The notes beneath the pieces were generated by a model. That model was not told the origin of the DNA, made no database searches, and saw only the letters and a list, made by a program, of their open reading frames with translations. Shown here piece by piece: positions 44,446 to 52,461 of a stretch of 64,000 nucleotides of DNA. A program made the translations under genes and the position numbers. Origin of the DNA: Desulfovermiculus sp041686195 (GTDB lineage Bacteria; Desulfobacterota; Desulfovibrionia; Desulfovibrionales; Desulfothermaceae); the NCBI GenBank assembly GCA_041686195.1, contig JAWLEI010000003.1, positions 40,272-104,271 of the forward strand. Direction: 5' to 3'. Position 1 is the stretch's first letter. Every line of letters starts with the position of its first letter.

Positions 44446-46207
44446 CATGCTCCACCCCGGACTCATACTCATTATAGGCTCATTCCTGGTTCCCTATTTT
44501 CGGGGGCCGGCCAGGAGTGCATATCTTTTGTTTTTGCCCCTGGCAGCCGGAATCGGACTGGCCTCACTGCCTTTGGAAACTGCCTCCTCTGCTCAGCTCT
44601 GGGGATATGATCTTCATTTTATCCGGGTGGATAAGCTGAGCTTACTCTTTGGCACTGTGTTCTGCATCATGTCCTTTTTAGGAGGCCTTTTCGCCCTTAA
44701 GGTCAAAGACAACCTGCAGCATGTGGCCGCCCTGATCTATGCCGGGAGCACCCTGGGTGTGGTTCTGGCCGGAGATTTGCTGACTTTGTACATCTTCTGG
44801 GAACTGATGGCGGTCAGCTCCACGTTTCTGATCCTGGCTTCTCGGACCCCTCAGGCCCAACAGGCCGGTTTTCGTTATGTTCTGGTTCATATTATCGGCG
44901 GCCTCCTCCTCCTGGCCGGGATTGTTCTTTACGCCCAGGGTTCAGGCAGTCTTGAGTTTGCCGATATCGGCCTTGAGGGGGCGGCTTCCTGGCTTATCTT
45001 CCTGGGCTTTGCTTTAAACGCTGCGGCTATCCCGCTGCATGCCTGGCTTCCTGACGCCTATCCCATGGGCACTCCGACCAGTACCGTGTACTTGAGCGCC
45101 TTTACCACCAAGAGTGCGGTCTATCTCATGGCCAGGAGCTTTCCAGGGACAGAGCTTCTCATCTGGATAGGTGCAGTTATGGTGGTGGTACCCATCATCT
45201 ATGCCCTGTTGGAGAACGATATCCGCCGCGTTCTGGCCTACAGCCTGCTGAACCAGACCGGGTTCATGTTCTGCGGCATCGGGATCGGCACTGCCCTGGC
45301 CCTGAATGGGGCCGTGGCCCACGCCTTTTGCTGCGTACTGTACATGGCTTTGCTGTTTATGGCTGCCGGAGCGGTATTGGATCGCAGCGGGAAGATTAAG
45401 GTGACTGAATTGGGCGGACTGTACAAAAGCATGCCCTGGACATGTCTGTTCTGCATCATTGGGGCGGCTTCCATTTCCGCCTTTCCTCTGTTCAGCGGTT
45501 TTGTCAGCAAATCCATGGTCATCAGTGCCTCATCCTACGAGAAGATGGCTGTTGTCTGGCTTTTACTGCAGCTGGCTTCAGCCGGTGCAGTCTATCATGC
45601 CGGAGTGAAGGTACCATACTTTACTTTTTTTGGAAAAGATTCTGGAATCAGGCCTGAGGAGCCATCCTGGAACATGCTTCTGGCCATGGGCTTGACGGCC
45701 TTTTTGTGCGTATTTATCGGGGTCTTCCCGGCCTGGTTGTACAAAATGCTTCCCTTCCCTGTAGACTATGTGCCCTATACCGGGGCCCATGTGCTTGAGC
45801 AAGTACAGATTCTGGGCTTCGGGGCCCTGGCCTTTATTCTGGCCCTGCGTTTTGGCTATTACCCTTTTGAAGCCCGAAGTCAAAATCTTGATGTGGACTG
45901 GCTGTACAGAAAAGGGGGAGAAAAGGCCTACCAGGCTGTTGATTGGGGATTAAACGGCATAAATGCACAGGCCGAGAGATTTGTACTCGCTGTGACCAGC
46001 GGGCTGGGCAGGGGAGTTTACCATTTGCCAACCACAGTGCTCTTGTTTTTTTCCGTCAATTTCTGGCTGGTAATGGGATATACCGGCCGGAAACTGGACA
46101 TGAAAAAAAGACGACTGGTCCATGATATGCGGGCCGGCACTCTGCCTATCGGGCTTGGGGCCGGGATAGCCACTCTGTTCATTTTTCTCGTCTATATTGT
46201 CACGTAA
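44435..46207 (+). CDS. MrpD-type antiporter subunit 3 (NuoL-like, with C-terminal extension)
   Basis: 590-residue antiporter-like subunit. Glu in LLTLYIFWELMAVSSTFLIL, His in AAIPLHAWLPDAYPMGTPTS, and Lys/His region in AYSLLNQTGFMFCGIG. After about residue 455 it has an extra region (RSQNLDVDWLYRKGGEKAYQ) typical of NuoL-like subunits of Mbh/Fpo-type and formate-hydrogenlyase-like complexes. The ATG overlaps the small gene and has GAGGA upstream. Last gene of the operon. Confidence 0.9.
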   Translation: MTSSMLHPGLILIIGSFLVPYFRGPARSAYLLFLPLAAGIGLASLPLETASSAQLWGYDLHFIRVDKLSLLFGTVFCIMSFLGGLFALKVKDNLQHVAALIYAGSTLGVVLAGDLLTLYIFWELMAVSSTFLILASRTPQAQQAGFRYVLVHIIGGLLLLAGIVLYAQGSGSLEFADIGLEGAASWLIFLGFALNAAAIPLHAWLPDAYPMGTPTSTVYLSAFTTKSAVYLMARSFPGTELLIWIGAVMVVVPIIYALLENDIRRVLAYSLLNQTGFMFCGIGIGTALALNGAVAHAFCCVLYMALLFMAAGAVLDRSGKIKVTELGGLYKSMPWTCLFCIIGAASISAFPLFSGFVSKSMVISASSYEKMAVVWLLLQLASAGAVYHAGVKVPYFTFFGKDSGIRPEEPSWNMLLAMGLTAFLCVFIGVFPAWLYKMLPFPVDYVPYTGAHVLEQVQILGFGALAFILALRFGYYPFEARSQNLDVDWLYRKGGEKAYQAVDWGLNGINAQAERFVLAVTSGLGRGVYHLPTTVLLFFSVNFWLVMGYTGRKLDMKKRRLVHDMRAGTLPIGLGAGIATLFIFLVYIVT

Positions 46208-46220
46208 GGTAAACAACTTG

Positions 46221-46242
46221 TGCTCCCCGCTCAGGGGGAGCA
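46221..46242 (+). terminator. Hairpin after the Mrp operon
   Basis: TGCTCCCC (46221-46228) pairs with GGGGAGCA (46235-46242) around a GCTCAG loop, 14 bases after the last antiporter stop. No T tract follows (TAAGGTGG), so termination strength is uncertain. Confidence 0.4.
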
Positions 46243-46312
46243 TAAGGTGGCCCTAGCCTGAAACTCACAGTATGCACTGGCTGTTTGGATAAAGATAAGG
46301 AGAATACGCGGC

Positions 46313-46801
46313 ATGGTGGATAAACACGAACTGCGCAGAATTACCCTGATCCAGGACATGTCCGACACCCATCTTGAACTGCTGGGAAGTACCGGCAACC
46401 TCAAGATATTTAGTGACGATACAGTGCTTTTTTATGAAGGCCAGGTTTTGGACCAATTCTATATGGTCCTCAGCGGGAGCATATTTCTGGAAGTCCAGCC
46501 GGTTCCTGATGTGATCATCACCCTGGAAAGCCTGGGAGCAGGGGCCTGTTTCGGGTTGTCCAGTCTGGTGCCCGGAAGCGAGAGTCAGAGCAACGCGATA
46601 TGTGCAGAGACCTGTGAGCTGGCTTGTTTTTCAGCCCAAAAGCTGCACGAACTCATGGACATGCATCAGGAGTTTGGATTTGTTTTTCTGTCCCGCATAG
46701 TGCGCACCTTTCGGGACCGCATGGAGCACCGGACGCATCTCTTCCTGCGTGCTTTGCAAAACCATCCTGAAATGCAGCATTTGTTTGATGTGCGTCAATA
46801 G
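46313..46801 (+). CDS. Cyclic-nucleotide-binding domain protein without DNA-binding domain
   Basis: 162-residue protein consisting of a Crp-type beta-barrel (VLFYEGQVLDQFYMVLSGSIFLEV, GAGACFGLSSL) and a helix (RIVRTFRDRMEH) but no helix-turn-helix. It may bind cAMP or another ligand and act on a partner. A similar stand-alone barrel protein is encoded on the other strand at 48.2-48.7 kb, with a GAF protein between them. Confidence 0.82.
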   Translation: MVDKHELRRITLIQDMSDTHLELLGSTGNLKIFSDDTVLFYEGQVLDQFYMVLSGSIFLEVQPVPDVIITLESLGAGACFGLSSLVPGSESQSNAICAETCELACFSAQKLHELMDMHQEFGFVFLSRIVRTFRDRMEHRTHLFLRALQNHPEMQHLFDVRQ

Positions 46802-46887
46802 TTATCCAATTGGCGGCTGGCCGCTTCTCATGCTCCTTGGAGCCTGCCACCTCTCCAAGTAAGTTGCCAGAAGAGTAGAATGAAGTC

Positions 46888-48033
46888 CTAGCTGCTGCCA
46901 TTGTATCCAAATTCTTCCAGGAGATGCTGGTATTCGTATTTGACCCGTTGATAAATACGGGCGTTCTCAATGGCCATTGCGCATTGCTGGGCGATGGCGT
47001 CAGCAAACCGGATCTCCTCTTCAGAGAACGTACTGTCTCCACTGGTGAAGATGGTCAGCTCTCCAATGTTCTTGCCTCTGATGTGCAGGGGCATGGTCAA
47101 CATCTTGTTCGCCCCTTCGGCCAAAATGGCCTCCTTGTACTGGATTCTGGGATCTGAGGCAACATCGTCAATGACGACTATATCTCCGACATGCTTTGCA
47201 TCCAGGGAGTACTTGGCCTCAATCCCTCTTTTAAAGCTTACCGGACCGATGTTGAGAAATTCATGACTGAATCCGTGTGAGGCAGCCAGATTAAGCTCTT
47301 CGGTCTTGGAATCCAGGAGCCGGATCTGGGTGCCTTTGACCCCCAAGACATCTGTAATCTTCTGCACAGCCAGCTGTAGGACCTTGTTGATGTTCAGGGT
47401 CGAGTTGATTGTATTGCTGATCTCTTGAAAGTTGCTCAAGAAGAGCCGTTTCCTTTCTAAGAGTGCCTCCATTCTTCGCTGGTTGACCACGGAGGCAATG
47501 CCTCGGCTGGCAAGGGCCTTGGCGAACTTGATGTCGTCACGGGTCAGGTCCCCTTTTTTGCGGTCAAACAAGGCGACCACGGCCACGTTTTCCTGATGCA
47601 CATCCACGGGGAACATAAACAAGGACATTAGGCCTTCGGCAGTCATGAGGGTAAAATCCTCTCTCTGCTCATCAATTTCATTGATGTCAGCAAAATAGAG
47701 ATTTTCGGCCGGAATGCAATTGAATATGCTGTCCGGGCAGTCGGCAGTCCGGGAATAGAGCACATCCTGGCTTAGACCATAGCTGGAAAGCAGTTCCAGC
47801 TTGTCTTCAGAGGATAACCTGACCTTGAAGGTCGCGCTTCCCAGACCCAGGCTTTTTTGGGGCTGTGCGTGCTGCTCTTCGGCCTCAGCCAGCATCTTTA
47901 TAAAACATCCTGCGATGTTCAAGGTTTTTGTGATCTGCTTGGTGATCATATTGACCACCTGCCGTTCGTCAGCTCCGTCGCAAATGGCCTTGTTGACGGC
48001 AGCAAAGGGAGATAAGTAGTCTTTGTCCGCCAT
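46888..48033 (-). CDS. Tandem GAF-domain protein
   Basis: 381-residue cytoplasmic protein. A first GAF-like region (about 10-175, MITKQITKTLNIAGCFIKML...FMFPVDVHQENVAVVALF) and a second clear GAF domain (about 205-370, NKVLQLAVQKITDVLGVKGTQIRLLD...GKNIGELTIF) are joined by a helix. No enzymatic output domain is present, so it is a ligand or redox sensor or scaffold. It runs in the same direction as the neighbouring cyclic-nucleotide-type protein. Confidence 0.83.
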   Translation of the reverse strand: MADKDYLSPFAAVNKAICDGADERQVVNMITKQITKTLNIAGCFIKMLAEAEEQHAQPQKSLGLGSATFKVRLSSEDKLELLSSYGLSQDVLYSRTADCPDSIFNCIPAENLYFADINEIDEQREDFTLMTAEGLMSLFMFPVDVHQENVAVVALFDRKKGDLTRDDIKFAKALASRGIASVVNQRRMEALLERKRLFLSNFQEISNTINSTLNINKVLQLAVQKITDVLGVKGTQIRLLDSKTEELNLAASHGFSHEFLNIGPVSFKRGIEAKYSLDAKHVGDIVVIDDVASDPRIQYKEAILAEGANKMLTMPLHIRGKNIGELTIFTSGDSTFSEEEIRFADAIAQQCAMAIENARIYQRVKYEYQHLLEEFGYNGSS

Positions 48034-48224
48034 GTCGCTTTCTCCTCATATTCATGCTCATATACAGATAGGCTGCATCAGCGGCCTGGAAGGCTGCAAT
48101 GCACCTGAAACGGCCTTGCTTGCAAGGAACATTCTGGATCAAAGAAGATGGCCGGTCCCTTGTTCCCCTCCCTGGCTTGAGTGCGAACGTGCCTGGAGAG
48201 CTGCCCAGCGATCCTGCTGAGTTT

Positions 48225-48722
48225 TCACCAGGCGTTGATGATATCTTCTCCCAGATGTTTGGCCAGCTCGTCCTGAAATTCATGAAACCGGTAGCCGACG
48301 ACTTTGATCATAAATGACAATATCTTGTAGCCCATATCAGTGTCCTGCTCGAAGAGCTTGAGCAAATCCTCGCGCTCAAACTTGATAACAGTACAGGACT
48401 CGGTTACACAGTAGGCAGAGAGCCTCATTTTGTAGGGCGGAACGAAACAGGACCAGCCAAGGACACGGGCCTCCAGAGGTCGGGCTTCTATACTGTGGAT
48501 CGTTTGATCGCTGGAGGTAGTGGTTTGTCCGGGCATTTCAAAGCGAAGATCAATCTGGCCTTCAGTTTCAATCCATAATTGCCGGGCGGGATCTCCTTCT
48601 TTGAACAGACGCTGGTTACGGCTGTACTGCTCTGTATATGCAAGCTTTTGCAAAGCTTCCAGCTGTTCCCTGCTCAGGTCGTTAAAAATCTCCAAAGACT
48701 TGAGTGTTTCCAGGCTGACCAT
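48225..48722 (-). CDS. Second stand-alone cyclic-nucleotide-binding-like protein
   Basis: 165-residue Crp-type barrel: IFNDLSREQLEALQKLAY, RLFKEGDPARQLWIETEGQIDLRF, VLGWSCFVPPYKMRLSAYCV and IKFEREDLLKLFEQD. No helix-turn-helix. It is upstream of, and probably co-transcribed with, the GAF protein. GGAGGTGGAG precedes the ATG, a very strong ribosome-binding site. Confidence 0.82.
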   Translation of the reverse strand: MVSLETLKSLEIFNDLSREQLEALQKLAYTEQYSRNQRLFKEGDPARQLWIETEGQIDLRFEMPGQTTTSSDQTIHSIEARPLEARVLGWSCFVPPYKMRLSAYCVTESCTVIKFEREDLLKLFEQDTDMGYKILSFMIKVVGYRFHEFQDELAKHLGEDIINAW

Positions 48723-48937
48723 ACTCCACCTCCTGGTTCAAATTGCTGTTGAGCATCGATTGGAGCGGTTTTGGTTTTTGAAGAACCACATTCAGATTAG
48801 CTTTTTCGTCCTCCAAAGGAAAAAAGGAACCAAATGAGTAGGAAAAACAATTTATTATCCTAACTACATACTGCCTTGTTTTTGTCAGCCAGTCAATACA
48901 CTTCAGGATGAATGAAGACGTTATTGGAGGAAAATCT

Positions 48938-50059
48938 ATGTCCGATCTTTTTGAACCTGTCTGGATCAAGAATATTTCTCTGCCCAACCGCTTTGTGCGT
49001 TCTGCCACCTGGGAGGGCATGGCCACGGAAAAAGGGGAAGTGACCAAGGACTTGACCGCACTTATGCAACGCCTGGCCAGGGGCAAGGTGGGATTGATCA
49101 TCAGCGGGCACGCCTATGTGCTGCCCAAGGGTCAGGCTGGGCCCTGGCAGCTGGGGGCGTACAGCGACGATCTCCTGCCCGGGCTGACGGATATGGCCCG
49201 GGCAGTCCATGAGGCCGGAGGACGGATCGTGCTGCAGCTGGCCCATGCCGGATGTCAGGCCCCGGCCAAGCTTACTGGGGAAGAGCCGGCCGGGCCTTCG
49301 GCTCTGGACAAGGAGACGGACGGATTTGCCTGCCGGGAGATGAGCACCGCGGAGATTGCAGAGGTCAGGGAGGCCTTTGCCGCTGCCGCCCAGCGGGCCA
49401 GGCAGGCCGGGTTCGATGCGGTGCAGATCCATGCCGCGCACGGGTATCTGCTCAGCCAGTTCCTCTCCCCGTATTTTAACCGTCGGACTGATGCCTTTGG
49501 TGGAAGTGTGGAGAACAGAGCCAAGCTGGTTGTGGAAGTGCTGCGGTCCATCCGGGAGCAGGTGGGGCCGGACTATCCGGTATTGATTAAGATAAATGCC
49601 CAGGACTTTTTGCAGCCCGGTCTGAGTACAGAGGAGATGGTTGAGGTGTGCCGGATGCTGGAAGCAAAGGGCCTGGACGGGGTGGAACTCAGTGGAGGAA
49701 CCCCCTTGTCCGGTGACTTCATCCCGGTGCGCAAGGCCAAGGTGCGGTCCAAAGAGGAAAATGTCTTCTATATTCAGGAGGCGCAAGAATACAAAAAGAG
49801 GGTCTCTTTGCCCCTGATTCTGGTTGGGGGCATCCGTTCTCTGTCGACGGCCAAGGATCTGGTCGAGAGGGGATTAACCGATTTTGTGGCCATGGCCCGA
49901 CCCTTGATCCGGGAACCGGAGCTTATTAGGCGCTGGGAGCAAGGAGATGACCGGCCTTCGGCTTGCACTTCGGATAACCTCTGTTTCCGCCCGGCATCAT
50001 CTGGAGAAGGGGTGTACTGCCTGACCGAGGTTCGGGAGGAGCAAAAGGCAGGGGACTGA
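48938..50059 (+). CDS. Old-yellow-enzyme family NADH:flavin oxidoreductase
   Basis: 373-residue FMN TIM-barrel enzyme. N-terminal LPNRFVRSATWEGMATEKGEV, LQLAHAGCQ, the signature HAAHGYLLSQFLSPYFNRRT and DAFGGSVENRA, and C-terminal VGGIRS...DFVAMARPLIREPEL. C-terminal Cys residues (CTSDNLCF) might be remnants of a cluster site, but the second half found in 2,4-dienoyl-CoA reductases is absent. Reduces an unidentified enone or similar substrate. GGAGG precedes the ATG. Confidence 0.88.
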   Translation: MSDLFEPVWIKNISLPNRFVRSATWEGMATEKGEVTKDLTALMQRLARGKVGLIISGHAYVLPKGQAGPWQLGAYSDDLLPGLTDMARAVHEAGGRIVLQLAHAGCQAPAKLTGEEPAGPSALDKETDGFACREMSTAEIAEVREAFAAAAQRARQAGFDAVQIHAAHGYLLSQFLSPYFNRRTDAFGGSVENRAKLVVEVLRSIREQVGPDYPVLIKINAQDFLQPGLSTEEMVEVCRMLEAKGLDGVELSGGTPLSGDFIPVRKAKVRSKEENVFYIQEAQEYKKRVSLPLILVGGIRSLSTAKDLVERGLTDFVAMARPLIREPELIRRWEQGDDRPSACTSDNLCFRPASSGEGVYCLTEVREEQKAGD

Positions 50060-50121
50060 GGACCGGGGTTGAGAGGGTTGCTGCCGGGACTGCAAAAACG
50101 AGTTGTGTTGTTTAGTAGGAC

Positions 50122-50139
50122 GCGGTTGCCCTCAACCGC
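50122..50139 (+). terminator. Short hairpin after the flavin oxidoreductase
   Basis: GCGGTTG pairs with CAACCGC around CCCT, preceded by TAGTAGGAC, which recalls the AGTAGGCCG block of repeat family 1. Could terminate the oxidoreductase transcript. Weak evidence. Confidence 0.3.
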
Positions 50140-50291
50140 TGTCCATTCTTCCCAAGTCCAATGGGCACCCTTGAAGACACCGGTGGCGCGTAAGTATCTG
50201 TTTGATATAAGGTTTTTTGGTTATGTTACGTTGGAGCTGTCTATTCAACGAGGATATACAAAAAGTAGCCATTCGACGCAGAGGAGTTATT

Positions 50292-50444
50292 ATGGCCAAA
50301 TGCGAACAGTGTCCGTGGCGGAAAAAGGCCGAAGCCAGGCCCAATTCCTGGTTAGCCAGGCTGTGGCGGTGGCATACCCGGTGGTGTCCGGGATGGAAGG
50401 CCTATATGCGGGAGCAGAAGGCAAAGGAAGAAGAGCGTGTATGA
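50292..50444 (+). CDS. Small cysteine-containing conserved-type protein (50 aa)
   Basis: 50-residue basic protein starting MAKCEQCPWRKKAEARP, with aromatic core WLARLWRWHTRWCPGWKAYM and a charged end. Three cysteines (CxxC plus CPGW) and several tryptophans suggest a small metal- or RNA-binding fold. GAGGAG stands 5 bases before the ATG. From memory, proteins of this pattern (CxxCP...WRWH...CPGWK) recur in Desulfovibrio relatives; a homology search would be needed to confirm. Function unknown. Confidence 0.7.
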   Translation: MAKCEQCPWRKKAEARPNSWLARLWRWHTRWCPGWKAYMREQKAKEEERV

Positions 50445-50546
50445 AACGGACGAGCGTGATTTTGTAACTCATTGATTCTTCTGTCCTCTGTCCTCTGCGC
50501 TTGTAATCACCTCTTTGGGGTTGCGGACAACACCTGCTTTGGCCCT

Positions 50547-51452
50547 TTACAAAATTCTTTTCCCCAGGCAGGAGGCCACGATTCCGGCGGCCACTTCCGC
50601 ACTTTGGTTCTTGACGTCCAGGACCGGGTTGACCTCGGCCACATCCATGCTGGCAATCATGTGAGTCTCGGCAATGGCCTCCATGACCAGGTGGGCCTCG
50701 CGGTAGGTCAAGCCACCGGACACAGGCGTGCCCACCCCTGGTGCTACGCTCGGATCCAGGGAGTCCAGATCGAAACTTACGTGCAGACAGTCAACCTTGG
50801 AAACAATGGTATCCAGGGCCTGCTCAATGACCGGACCAATGCCCATCCGGTCGATGTCGGTCAAAGTGAACACCAGGACGCCGAGTTTCTGGAGGTTTGT
50901 TTTTTCCAGGGGATCTATGCTTCGGATTCCGAGCAGGACGCAGTTCTCCGGCCTGATATTGGGACCCGGACTGTTAAATCCGACCAATTCAGAATGTCCC
51001 AGCCCCAAGGAAGCGGACAGGGCCATGCCGTGGATGTTTCCGGATGGCGTGGTCTGGTCGGTATTTACGTCTGGATGGGCGTCGATCCAGATGAGGCCGG
51101 GGGTCCGGTCTTTTCGGGTGCAGGAGGTGGCCAGGCCGGCAATCGAGCCCAGGGCAATGGAATGGTCTCCGCCCAGGCAAAGGGGGAGATGTCCCTGGAG
51201 CAGGGAGCTTTCCACCATTCGGGCCAGATTCCGGGACGAGGCCAGTATCTGGGGCAGAAATTTGAGCTTGGGATTGTCCACAGCCTGATCCTCGCGGTTG
51301 GGAACAGCAATATCCCCTAGATCGCTGACCGTATACCCCAGGGCCACCAGCCTGTCTTTGATCCCGGCAATGCGCAAGGCTGCCGCGCCCATGCCCACCC
51401 CGCGCCGGTCAGCACCCAGGTCCATGGGAAATCCTATGATATCGATGTGCAT
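50547..51452 (-). CDS. rocF: Arginase (ureohydrolase family)
   Basis: 301-residue manganese enzyme hydrolysing arginine to ornithine and urea. N-terminal IIGFPMDLGADRRGVGMG matches RocF-type arginases. Metal ligands are in LGGDHS, IWIDAHPDVNT and VSFDLDSLDP, and SGGLTYREA is conserved. The start at MHIDIIGFPM fits the family; 13 extra upstream codons are unlikely. It could instead act on another guanidino compound, but arginase is the best fit. No urease or other arginine genes nearby. Confidence 0.9.
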   Translation of the reverse strand: MHIDIIGFPMDLGADRRGVGMGAAALRIAGIKDRLVALGYTVSDLGDIAVPNREDQAVDNPKLKFLPQILASSRNLARMVESSLLQGHLPLCLGGDHSIALGSIAGLATSCTRKDRTPGLIWIDAHPDVNTDQTTPSGNIHGMALSASLGLGHSELVGFNSPGPNIRPENCVLLGIRSIDPLEKTNLQKLGVLVFTLTDIDRMGIGPVIEQALDTIVSKVDCLHVSFDLDSLDPSVAPGVGTPVSGGLTYREAHLVMEAIAETHMIASMDVAEVNPVLDVKNQSAEVAAGIVASCLGKRIL

Positions 51453-51966
51453 ATTTGACTCGCTGTGATTAGCTCCGGGCTCTGCAGACAATATATTCAG
51501 CGCTTTTTTAGGGCTTTTAGGTTCTACTCATCATAGATGGACACATTCATTTCTTGTGTGGTTCCCCTCCCTGGGGCCGCTTTGGGCCGGAGTGAAGGGT
51601 CAGGGGAGGGTTCTTTCTTGCCACATGTCACGAGACACAACATCAGGGCTGCACTGCCCGCAGCTTGGGAAGGTCATGCATGGAAAACGATTCTCCGTCC
51701 TCTGCTCGCCCCGGTGATGAGGGCGGTTTGTCCTTGCAGTTGCATGGGAATTCTCCTGCCTTGTGCTCATGATGGGTCTTTGTCTGTCATTCTGAACGAG
51801 TCTTCGAGTGAAGAATCTCTCTATAAAATTACGCGGCATGAGTGACCAGTCAAGTGGACGGCTACTTGGGGATTGTAACCATTATGCACAGTTCAGCGCA
51901 GCCTTAAGGCTGCGCTGAACGTGAACTGATAGGGTCTGCTGCGGGCAAATTTCACTGAGAGCCCGG
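51453..51966. other. 514-base intergenic stretch without a convincing gene
   Basis: A 102-codon open frame at 51537 lacks a Shine-Dalgarno, domain character and family resemblance. The stretch GTCATTCTGAACGAG...AAGAATCTC (51786-51819) looks like a widespread short intergenic repeat pattern. A perfect 13-bp inverted repeat follows at 51891-51920. Confidence 0.6.
51891..51920. repeat. Perfect 13-bp inverted repeat with TTAA loop
   Basis: GTTCAGCGCAGCC-TTAA-GGCTGCGCTGAAC. It lies 47 bases beyond the stop of the minus-strand flavin protein, where a terminator would act, but has no T tract on either side. Confidence 0.6.
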
Positions 51967-52350
51967 CTATTTTCCGGAGCCAATCAGGGGCAGTTCGCGA
52001 TCAATTTGGAAATAGACCAGAAACACCTTTCCCTGGTGCATACGATCATCCGGAGCATAACACCGCCTGCGCAACGATTCGATCTTCTCCTCATCCTGCT
52101 CTTCACTCACTTTGGTCAGAAAAAAACGCTTTCCTTTATATCCAGGTCCTTCCTCCAAAAAGAGGTAGGCGGCTTTGGGGTTGGACTGCAAATTGGCATG
52201 GGACAAACGGTCGCGCATGATCAGGGCCAGGCTTCCATCTTCCATGACATGGGGCCGGGCGTACAGGGCGCTGTCCACATTTCCCTCACTGTCAGCGGTG
52301 GAGAGGACGCCTATGCCTTTGCTGTTTTCAAAATAGTCCTTCAAATCCAT
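51967..52350 (-). CDS. Pyridoxamine 5'-phosphate oxidase-fold (FMN-binding split barrel) protein
   Basis: 127-residue split-barrel protein: GIGVLSTADSEGNVDSALYARPHVMEDGSLALIMRD region (about 12-47), then HANLQSNPKAAYLFLE and a final PLIGSGK. Such proteins bind FMN, F420 or heme and reduce small molecules. The exact cofactor is unknown. AAGGAG precedes the ATG. Single gene upstream of the msrAB terminator region. Confidence 0.82.
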   Translation of the reverse strand: MDLKDYFENSKGIGVLSTADSEGNVDSALYARPHVMEDGSLALIMRDRLSHANLQSNPKAAYLFLEEGPGYKGKRFFLTKVSEEQDEEKIESLRRRCYAPDDRMHQGKVFLVYFQIDRELPLIGSGK

Positions 52351-52428
52351 GCAATGTCTCCTTGGGTATTGGTTGTTCGTTTATTGGCAAGAGCCGTCAA
52401 TTTGTATTCAGGATGAAACAGTACAGAA

Positions 52429-52461
52429 AAGAATTCCCAGGGCCTTGCCCTGGGAATTCTT
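52429..52461 (-). terminator. Rho-independent terminator of msrAB
   Basis: Perfect 14-bp stem AAGAATTCCCAGGG / CCCTGGGAATTCTT with a 5-base loop. On the minus strand the stem runs into TTTTCTG. It starts at the msrAB stop codon itself, leaving no 3' untranslated sequence before the hairpin. Confidence 0.8.

Noticed and set aside
51537..51845. 102-codon plus-strand open frame
   Set aside because: No Shine-Dalgarno, composition unlike a protein, and it runs across the repeat-like GTCATTCTGAACGAG motif.
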